NCBI GenBank assembly: GCA_947652805.1
Contig: CANTEM010000084.1
Coordinates: 1-5,126 of the forward strand
DNA from: an uncultured Clostridia bacterium
GTDB lineage: Bacteria; Bacillota; Clostridia; Oscillospirales; CAG-272
Direction of reading: 5' to 3'
DNA: 5,126 nucleotides
The translations under genes and the position numbers were made by a program. A model generated the notes under the pieces. The model did not search any database. It was not told where the DNA came from and saw only the letters and a program-made list of their open reading frames with translations. Below, in pieces: positions 1 to 4,363 of the stretch. Each line of letters opens with the position of its first letter. Within the stretch, counting starts at the first letter, position 1.

Positions 1-9
1 TACAAAACA

Positions 10-34
10 GATGTTTTAACATCGTTTGTATAAA
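10..34 (+). promoter_or_regulatory. Possible promoter with internal dyad upstream of the oxidoreductase operon
   Basis: A perfect inverted repeat, gatgtt-tt-aacatc, lies at 10-23. It is nested in outer arms tacaaa (1-6) and tttgta (25-30). Directly after it is a TATAAA box at 29-34 that could serve as a -10 element. No good -35 hexamer is seen: the best guess is around 4-9, which would give a long spacer of about 19 bases with the dyad inside it. A start near 41 would leave a very short leader before the ribosome-binding site at 43-48. The dyad is seen directly; promoter and operator function are inference. The left outer arm begins at base 1, so the element may extend beyond the window. Confidence 0.3.
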
Positions 35-42
35 TCCGAAAC

Positions 43-48
43 GGAGGG
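43..48 (+). promoter_or_regulatory. Shine-Dalgarno site deciding the start of the delta subunit
   Basis: GGAGGG lies seven bases before the ATG at 56. An in-frame TTG at 26 would lengthen the protein by ten residues, but it lies upstream of this site and has no ribosome-binding site of its own. The ATG at 56 is therefore the start used here. Confidence 0.75.
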
Positions 49-55
49 TTTCCAC

Positions 56-268
56 ATGAACAAAGTCACATTCAAAACAGACGTCTGTAAAGGCTGCGGG
101 CTGTGCGTTACAGCATGTCCTAAAAAAATCGTAGCCCTTGCTACCGATGAGCTGAACCAGAAAGGCTATCATCCCGCGGTCATTACCGATCAGGAAAAAT
201 GCATCGCCTGCGCCATGTGTGCCTTGATGTGTCCGGACTGCGTGATCACGGTAGAAAAAGACGCATAA
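56..268 (+). CDS. vorD: 2-oxoacid:ferredoxin oxidoreductase, delta (ferredoxin-like) subunit
   Basis: This 70-residue protein is a two-cluster ferredoxin. The first motif is C11-x2-C14-x2-C17-x3-C21-P and the second is C49-x2-C52-x2-C55-x3-C59-P, followed by an extra C62. Each motif should ligate one [4Fe-4S] cluster. Small proteins of this kind are the delta subunit (KorD/VorD) of four-subunit 2-oxoacid oxidoreductases. They carry electrons from the thiamine-diphosphate site to external ferredoxin in the cytoplasm. The assignment rests on the motifs and on the alpha, beta and gamma subunit genes directly downstream; the gap to the alpha gene is 40 bases. Length is normal for the family. The exact 2-oxoacid cannot be read from this subunit, so korD is an equally fair symbol. 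Confidence 0.88.
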   Translation: MNKVTFKTDVCKGCGLCVTACPKKIVALATDELNQKGYHPAVITDQEKCIACAMCALMCPDCVITVEKDA

Positions 269-308
269 CAACCAAGTCCCTAAGACTGAAGAAAGGATAT
301 TATTTGAC

Positions 309-1370
309 ATGTCAGAAAAAGTACTCATGAAAGGAAACGAAGCGATCGCCGAAGCCGCAATCAAATGCGGATGCCGGTATTTCTTCGGTTATCCTATCAC
401 CCCGCAAACGGAGCTTTCTGAATATCTTGCAAAGAAAATGCCCAAAGTCGGCGGACTTTGCCTGCAGGCGGAAAGCGAGGTTGCAGCAATCAATATGACC
501 ATGGGCGCCGCTGCTTCCGGCACCCGTGTAATCACCTCTTCCTCTTCTCCCGGAATTTCCCTGAAAAGCGAAGGCATCAGCTATATCGCAGGCTGCGATC
601 TTCCCTGCGTTATCGTAAATATACAGCGGGGCGGCCCCGGGCTGGGCGGTATTCAGCCCTCTCAGGCAGACTATTATCAGGCGACCCGCGGCGTAGGTCA
701 CGGAGATTTGCGTCTTTTGGTTTTTGCTCCCTCTTCCGTACAAGAAATGGCACAGCTCACCATTGAAGCCTTTGATCTTGCAGATATTTACAGAATGCCC
801 GCAATGATCCTTGCAGATGGCGCACTGGGACAGATGATGGAACCGGTTGACTTCGGCGCAATCCCTCAGAGAGAGCTTCCCGCAAAAGACTGGGCGGCTT
901 GCGGCCACGAAAACAAACGGAAAAAGAATATTGTAAACTCCCTGTACATAGATCCCCAGGAGTTGGAAAATATCGTAGACCAGCGGTACGAGCGATATGC
1001 TAAAATTGAAGAAACAGAAGCACGCTGCGAAGAATATCTTACGGAAGACGCAGATATCGTTCTGGTATCCTTCGGTATTACCGCGCGGGTTTGCAAAACG
1101 GCAATCGGCGCTGCCCGGGCAGAAGGAATCAAAGTTGGCATGATCCGTCCCATCACCCTCTGGCCTTTCCCGAAAAAGGCAATTCAGACTGCTGCGTGCA
1201 GTGCAAAAGCAATGCTCAGCGTAGAAATGTCCAAAGGTCAGATGATTGACGATGTTCGTCTGGCTGTGAACGGTCAATGCCCGGTAGAATTCTACGGACG
1301 CACCGGTGGCATGATCCCCACACCGGATGCCGTTCTGGAAAAAATCCGCGCAATGCAGGCACAACTGTAA
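309..1370 (+). CDS. vorB: 2-oxoacid (3-methyl-2-oxobutanoate) oxidoreductase, alpha subunit VorB
   Basis: This 353-residue protein is the alpha subunit of a ferredoxin-dependent 2-oxoacid oxidoreductase. Residues about 1-180 form the pyruvate:ferredoxin oxidoreductase N-terminal domain, with GYPITPQTE (27-35), QAESEVAAIN (53-62; E57 aligns with the glutamate that activates thiamine diphosphate in pyruvate enzymes), SSSSPGISLKSEG (77-89), RGGPGLGG (107-114) and ATRGVGHGD (125-133). Residues about 249-353 form the second, Rossmann-like domain, with DIVLVSFG and RPITLWPFP (280-288). A charged linker lies between them. AAAGGA at 292-297 precedes the ATG, with a rather long 11-base spacer. The overall pattern is that of clostridial proteins named VorB, which make isobutyryl-CoA and related branched acyl-CoAs from branched-chain 2-oxoacids. 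A 2-oxoglutarate enzyme (KorA) is the main alternative, because substrate choice is not visible in the motifs. Naming of alpha and beta as A or B differs between databases. Confidence 0.9.
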   Translation: MSEKVLMKGNEAIAEAAIKCGCRYFFGYPITPQTELSEYLAKKMPKVGGLCLQAESEVAAINMTMGAAASGTRVITSSSSPGISLKSEGISYIAGCDLPCVIVNIQRGGPGLGGIQPSQADYYQATRGVGHGDLRLLVFAPSSVQEMAQLTIEAFDLADIYRMPAMILADGALGQMMEPVDFGAIPQRELPAKDWAACGHENKRKKNIVNSLYIDPQELENIVDQRYERYAKIEETEARCEEYLTEDADIVLVSFGITARVCKTAIGAARAEGIKVGMIRPITLWPFPKKAIQTAACSAKAMLSVEMSKGQMIDDVRLAVNGQCPVEFYGRTGGMIPTPDAVLEKIRAMQAQL

Positions 1371-1383
1371 AGAAGGAGTCCGC

Positions 1384-1458
1384 GTGAAAACTGGAGATTC
1401 CCTTGCTCCAAATCCATTATTTTCGCGCACATTTGCTCCCGTTGGAACAAATGTATAG
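1384..1458 (+). CDS. Possible 24-residue small ORF with a strong ribosome-binding site
   Basis: Between the alpha and beta genes, AGAAGGAG (1371-1378) sits five bases before a GTG that opens a 24-codon frame ending in TAG at 1456-1458. The predicted peptide runs M(V)KTGDSLAPNPLFSRTFAPVGTNV. It has no membrane segment, no cysteines and no run of one amino acid that would suggest an attenuator, and I recognise no family. The first bases, GTGAAAACTG, almost repeat the true beta-subunit start ATGAAAACTG at 1476-1485. The site could therefore be a relic of an older start rather than a gene. The ribosome-binding site is better than that of the beta gene, so translation is plausible, but whether a peptide accumulates is unknown. 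Confidence 0.25.
   Translation: MKTGDSLAPNPLFSRTFAPVGTNV
1429..1454 (+). other. Hairpin in the alpha/beta intergenic region
   Basis: The arms acatttgctcc (1429-1439) and ggaacaaatgt (1444-1454) pair over eleven positions with one C-A mismatch (1436/1447), closing a cgtt tetraloop. No T-run follows, so it is not a standard terminator. It ends just before the AAAGG (1459-1463) used by the beta gene. It might stabilise an mRNA end or affect initiation downstream; that is inference. Confidence 0.5.
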
Positions 1459-1475
1459 AAAGGTTGATTTTTAAA

Positions 1476-2237
1476 ATGAAAACTGTATTTGACAGACCTG
1501 CGGCTCTCTCTGATGTGCCGCTCCATTACTGCCCCGGCTGCACTCACGGTATCATTCACCGTCTTGTTGCAGAGGCAATAGACGAACTGGGCATTGCCGG
1601 ACAGACGATCGGCGTTGCCAGCGTTGGATGCTCCGTATTCTCCTACAACTATTTTGAATGTGATATGGTGCAGGCAGCACACGGCCGCGCGCCGGCTGTT
1701 GCAACCGGTATCAAACGTACCCATCCGGACAATTTTGTATTTACATATCAGGGCGATGGCGACCTTGCCGCAATTGGAACGGCAGAAACCGTGCACTCTG
1801 CTACAAGAGGCGAAAACATCACAATCATTTTCGTAAATAACGCAATTTATGGTATGACCGGCGGACAAATGGCACCTACTACCCTGCCCGGTCAGGTTAC
1901 TACCACCTCCCCTTACGGAAGAGACCGTTCCATACAGGGTAACCCCATTCGCGTATGCGAAATGCTCTCGACGCTGGACGGCGTAGCTCTTGCCGCAAGA
2001 GTTTCCGTAGATTCTCCGAAAAATGTTATGCAGGCAAAGAAAATGATCCTGAAAGCCTTCAAAAACCAAGAGGAGAAAAAAGGACTCTCTATCGTAGAGA
2101 TTCTGTCCACCTGTCCCACCAACTGGGGCGTTTCCCCGGAAAAAGCGCTGGATTGGGTTCGCAGCGATATGATTCCCTACTACCCGCTGGGTGTATACAA
2201 GGATGTAGACGCTACTGAAGGAGGTGCAGCAAAATGA
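1476..2237 (+). CDS. vorA: 2-oxoacid:ferredoxin oxidoreductase, beta (thiamine diphosphate-binding) subunit
   Basis: This 253-residue protein carries the cofactor-binding half of the oxidoreductase active site. Visible features are HYCPGCTHG (17-25), typical of the beta-subunit N terminus; the GVASVGCSVFSYNYF block (46-60); AAHGRAPAVATG (67-78), where HGRA-P is a family signature; and the thiamine diphosphate/Mg2+ motif starting at GDGD (93-96) and ending at NN (121-122), followed by YGMTGGQMAPTT. Length matches stand-alone beta subunits (KorB type). The ATG at 1476 is preceded by AAAGG at 1459-1463 with a 12-base spacer. A TTG at 1464 would start directly on that site and is rejected. The last codons encode EGGAAK because they also form the strong ribosome-binding site of the next gene. 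Beta and gamma genes overlap by four bases, implying translational coupling. vorA follows common clostridial usage; korB is the alternative name. Confidence 0.9.
   Translation: MKTVFDRPAALSDVPLHYCPGCTHGIIHRLVAEAIDELGIAGQTIGVASVGCSVFSYNYFECDMVQAAHGRAPAVATGIKRTHPDNFVFTYQGDGDLAAIGTAETVHSATRGENITIIFVNNAIYGMTGGQMAPTTLPGQVTTTSPYGRDRSIQGNPIRVCEMLSTLDGVALAARVSVDSPKNVMQAKKMILKAFKNQEEKKGLSIVEILSTCPTNWGVSPEKALDWVRSDMIPYYPLGVYKDVDATEGGAAK
2218..2224 (+). promoter_or_regulatory. Shine-Dalgarno site of the gamma subunit, inside the beta gene
   Basis: AAGGAGG lies nine bases before the ATG at 2234 and within the last codons of the beta gene. With the ATGA stop/start overlap at 2234-2237, it makes coupled, equal translation of beta and gamma likely. 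It is the best ribosome-binding site in the operon. Confidence 0.8.
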
Positions 2238-2770
2238 CAACAGCTATGCTTTTTGCAGGCTTTGGCGGTCAGGGAATCCTTTTCTCTGGCAAGCAGATGG
2301 CTAAAAGTGCAATGTACGCAGGCAAAAATGTTTCCTGGCTTCCCTCTTACGGTCCGGAAATGCGCGGCGGCGCGGCAAACTGCTCCGTGATCATCTCCGA
2401 TGAAGAAGTCGGCTCTCCTCTGGTAACCAGTCCGGATGTTCTGGTCGCTATGAACCTCCCTTCCTATGATAAATTTGAAACAAGCGTAAAAGCCGGCGGA
2501 TATCTGATCGTAGACAGTTCCCTGATCAACAAGAAAAGCGAACGTACCGATATCAACGTATGCTACATTCCTGCCACCGCTCTGGCAAGTGAGAACCATA
2601 TCGAAGGTATGGCAAACGTAATCGTTCTGGGACAGCTTCTGAAGCTCACCGGTCTGTTTGATTACGATACATTCCTGGCAGATATGCTCCGGGGCATTCC
2701 CGAATCCAAAGCCGCTTTGATCGAAAAGAACAAAAAAGCGCTGGAGCTGGGTTACAACTACAACGCATAA
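2234..2770 (+). CDS. vorC: 2-oxoacid:ferredoxin oxidoreductase, gamma subunit
   Basis: This 178-residue protein is a single pyruvate/ketoisovalerate oxidoreductase gamma-type domain. It starts with the glycine-rich loop GFGGQGI (9-15) and has the SYGPEMRGG motif (38-46), both hallmarks of gamma subunits. The CoA substrate is thought to be handled by this domain together with the alpha subunit. The later part (VKAGGYLIVDSSLI and the helical C terminus) fits the usual fold, and length is normal. With the delta, alpha and beta genes upstream it completes the four-subunit set, so this locus alone can encode a whole enzyme. Reaction: 2-oxoacid + CoA + oxidised ferredoxin to acyl-CoA + CO2 + reduced ferredoxin. 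korC is the alternative symbol if the substrate proves to be 2-oxoglutarate. Confidence 0.88.
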   Translation: MTTAMLFAGFGGQGILFSGKQMAKSAMYAGKNVSWLPSYGPEMRGGAANCSVIISDEEVGSPLVTSPDVLVAMNLPSYDKFETSVKAGGYLIVDSSLINKKSERTDINVCYIPATALASENHIEGMANVIVLGQLLKLTGLFDYDTFLADMLRGIPESKAALIEKNKKALELGYNYNA

Positions 2771-2789
2771 AGCAAAAGGTACAGCTTAT

Positions 2790-3119
2790 ATGGCAACATT
2801 CGACGATTTCACAAAACTGGATATCCGTGCGGGCACCGTCCTGACCGCCGTTCCCTTTGAAAAGGCAAGAAAACTTGCCTATCAACTGAAAATAGATTTC
2901 GGACCGGATATCGGAATCAAAAATTCCTCCGCGCAGATTACCGAGCAGTACACCCCCGATTCTCTGATCGGCAAGCAGGTGCTGGCAGTTGTAAACTTCC
3001 CGCCCCGACAAATTGCCAATTTCTTCTCTGAGGTGCTGGTACTTGGAACCTATTCCGCCGGTGGCGTAGTGCTCATCACACCGGACAAACCGGTGGAAAA
3101 CGGAGATAAATTGGGTTGA
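2790..3119 (+). CDS. csaA: CsaA-like tRNA-binding / chaperone protein
   Basis: This 109-residue protein is one tRNA-binding domain of the OB-fold type found in CsaA and at the ends of some aminoacyl-tRNA synthetases. It shows the CsaA landmarks in order: FDDFTKLDIRAGTV (4-17), LKIDFGPDIGIKNSSAQIT (33-51), LIGKQVLAVVNFPPRQIANF (59-78), EVLVLGTY (81-88) and the C-terminal VENGDKLG. It aligns over nearly its full length with what I recall of Bacillus CsaA, so the family call is firm. CsaA proteins dimerise, bind tRNA, and in Bacillus have chaperone activity linked to export; the role in this organism is unknown. AAAAGG (2774-2779) precedes the ATG with a 10-base spacer. The gene starts 19 bases after the gamma subunit gene with no terminator between, so it is probably the last gene of the oxidoreductase transcript, although no functional link is obvious. 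Confidence 0.92.
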   Translation: MATFDDFTKLDIRAGTVLTAVPFEKARKLAYQLKIDFGPDIGIKNSSAQITEQYTPDSLIGKQVLAVVNFPPRQIANFFSEVLVLGTYSAGGVVLITPDKPVENGDKLG

Positions 3120-3125
3120 TCAAAA

Positions 3126-3149
3126 AATGCACCGGAGTACCGGTGCATT
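3126..3149. terminator. Bidirectional Rho-independent terminator between convergent genes
   Basis: A perfect ten-base-pair stem, aatgcaccgg (3126-3135) and ccggtgcatt (3140-3149), closes an agta loop. On the plus strand it is followed by cctttt. On the minus strand the complement of the A-run 3122-3127 gives six U residues, so the minus-strand tail is the stronger. It sits between the csaA stop (3119) and the reductase stop (3157) and can end both transcripts. Confidence 0.9.
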
Positions 3150-3156
3150 CCTTTTA

Positions 3157-4284
3157 TCACTCCTCTAAAACCTCCGCTACCTTCTTCAGCCACCGGATCA
3201 CAGGCAGATGCTGGGGACACTGTCTCTCGCACTGCCCGCACTCCAAACATGCAGAAGCCTTGCTGTGATTTTTCGCATAATTCTCATAATACACCTGCTG
3301 TACAGAAAATCCTCTCCGCATAGACTGCATCTCTGTATTATACAGGGAAAAATAGGTAGGGATCGGGATTTTCACCGGGCATCCCGCTGTGCAGTAATTA
3401 CATCCGGTGCACGAAATTGCCGTAGCTGCGTTCATCCGGGATACGACCTGTGCAAGCACCTCACGTTCCGACTCCTGCATCGGCTGAAAGTTTTCCATAT
3501 AGCTTATATTATCCATAAGCTGCTCCATATTGCTCATGCCGCTGAGTACCATACATACGCCGTCCAGACTTGCGGCAAAACGAATTGCCCAAGATGCAGC
3601 AGACATTCCCGGCGTAGCCGCTTCGAAAAGCTGCATCACATCCTCCGGTACGTTGGCAAGCGCGCCGCCCTTCACCGGCTCCATAACAATTATATTTTTT
3701 CCATGACGCCGCGCTACTTCATAGCATTTTCGGGACTGGATCCCGGCACTGTCCCAGTCCAGATAATTGATTTGCAGCTGCACAACGTCCACATAGGGAT
3801 GCTCCGTCAGAATCTGATCCAGAAGCGCTGGACCGTCATGATAGGAAAATCCGATTTTGCGCACCTGTCCCGCCTGCTTTTTCTGCCGGATAAACGCAAA
3901 TGCATCCAGCCGCTGTGCAATTTCGTAATGCATTGTGTTCAAATTATGCAGTAAATAATAGTCGAAATATGCTACGCCGCATTTTGCAAGCTGTTCGCCG
4001 AATATACGCTCCAGGTCGCCTTGCTCCTTCAGCCGCATAGTCGGCATTTTTGTTGTTAGAATATACCGGTCTCTCGGATACCGGGAAGTCAGCACCTCCC
4101 TGACAACATTTTCACTGGTAAAGCCGTGGTACATGTAGGCAGTGTCAAAATAAGAAAATCCGCGCTCCAGAAACAAATCCACCATCTGGGTTACCTGCGC
4201 AATATCTACACGCGCTGGATTTTCCGGATCCGTCAGCGGCAGCCGCATACATCCAAGTCCAAGTTTTTTCATACCAATCACCAT
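3157..4284 (-). CDS. Aldo/keto reductase with C-terminal two-cluster ferredoxin domain
   Basis: This 375-residue protein has two parts. Residues about 5-285 form an aldo/keto reductase barrel with the full catalytic tetrad D47 and Y52 (FDTAYMYHG), K79 (LTTKMP) and H113 (YYLLHNL). VKGGALA and VLSGMSN later in the barrel lie where the NAD(P)H-binding region is expected. Residues about 290-360 carry two [4Fe-4S] motifs, C292-x2-C295-x2-C298-x3-C302-P and C346-x2-C349-x2-C352-x3-C356-P, separated by a 43-residue linker. Proteins of this build are common in anaerobic Clostridia and are usually annotated only as oxidoreductases. The tail may pass electrons between ferredoxin and the barrel, but the substrate is unknown. 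Start: the ATG at 4284 gives MVIGMKKLGLG; the in-frame ATG at 4272 (MKKLGLGCMRLP) matches the usual family start and has GGTGAT before it, so it is equally possible. The gene is convergent with csaA. Confidence 0.88.
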   Translation of the reverse strand: MVIGMKKLGLGCMRLPLTDPENPARVDIAQVTQMVDLFLERGFSYFDTAYMYHGFTSENVVREVLTSRYPRDRYILTTKMPTMRLKEQGDLERIFGEQLAKCGVAYFDYYLLHNLNTMHYEIAQRLDAFAFIRQKKQAGQVRKIGFSYHDGPALLDQILTEHPYVDVVQLQINYLDWDSAGIQSRKCYEVARRHGKNIIVMEPVKGGALANVPEDVMQLFEAATPGMSAASWAIRFAASLDGVCMVLSGMSNMEQLMDNISYMENFQPMQESEREVLAQVVSRMNAATAISCTGCNYCTAGCPVKIPIPTYFSLYNTEMQSMRRGFSVQQVYYENYAKNHSKASACLECGQCERQCPQHLPVIRWLKKVAEVLEE

Positions 4285-4315
4285 GCTTTCTCATGCTTTG
4301 TACAAAGTACAAAGC
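4282..4315 (-). promoter_or_regulatory. Palindrome and tandem-repeat cluster at the reductase start (candidate operator)
   Basis: In plus-strand terms, catgcttt occurs at 4282-4289 and again at 4292-4299. A perfect 12-base palindrome, ctttgtacaaag, lies at 4296-4307. tacaaag occurs twice in tandem at 4301-4314. The arms gctttgta (4295-4302) and tacaaagc (4308-4315) form an 8-base inverted repeat around a 5-base spacer. The cluster covers the 5' leader and the first start codon of the reductase. I see no convincing -35/-10 pair on the minus strand, and I do not match the palindrome to a known regulator box. The repeats are seen directly; operator function is inference. Confidence 0.35.
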
Positions 4316-4363
4316 ACGCTTAATAAAGACTGCTTACGATTTCCTTCTATTTGTCGCTTTTGC
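4316..4363. other. Short intergenic stretch, no terminator seen
   Basis: These 48 bases separate the dockerin-protein stop (4364, minus strand) from the repeat cluster before the reductase. They are AT-leaning on the minus strand (tttatt and similar), but I find no stable hairpin with a T-run. The upstream gene may read through into the reductase, or may end by another mechanism. A promoter for the reductase would have to lie here or just inside the dockerin gene. Confidence 0.4.

Noticed and set aside
26..55. N-terminal extension of the delta subunit from a TTG
   Set aside because: The GGAGGG at 43-48 is correctly placed for the ATG at 56, and ferredoxin-like delta subunits do not need the extra ten residues.
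2086..2100. Perfect hairpin tctcta-tcg-tagaga inside the beta gene
   Set aside because: It lies within well-conserved coding sequence (LSIVEI) with no T-run; a chance intragenic palindrome is the simplest explanation.
312..2240. A 642-codon open frame on the minus strand spanning the alpha gene, the gap and most of the beta gene
   Set aside because: It lies opposite two clearly recognisable enzyme genes, its translation shows no known domain, and its length follows from both plus-strand genes and the stop-free gap being in the same frame. It is a codon-usage shadow.
2863..2880. Perfect 7-bp hairpin aggcaag-aaaa-cttgcct inside csaA
   Set aside because: It is within the coding sequence at about residues 25-30, and nothing follows it that would make it a terminator or a regulatory site.
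3208..3954. A 248-codon plus-strand open frame opposite the aldo/keto reductase
   Set aside because: Its translation is low-complexity and rich in His, Arg and Leu with no domain, and it lies wholly opposite a gene with an intact catalytic tetrad and cluster motifs.
4256..4294. Out-of-frame start ATG at 4294 (minus strand) as an upstream small gene
   Set aside because: It runs only about 50 codons within the reductase coding sequence, with no good ribosome-binding site and no recognisable protein. It arises from the short direct repeat of the true start.
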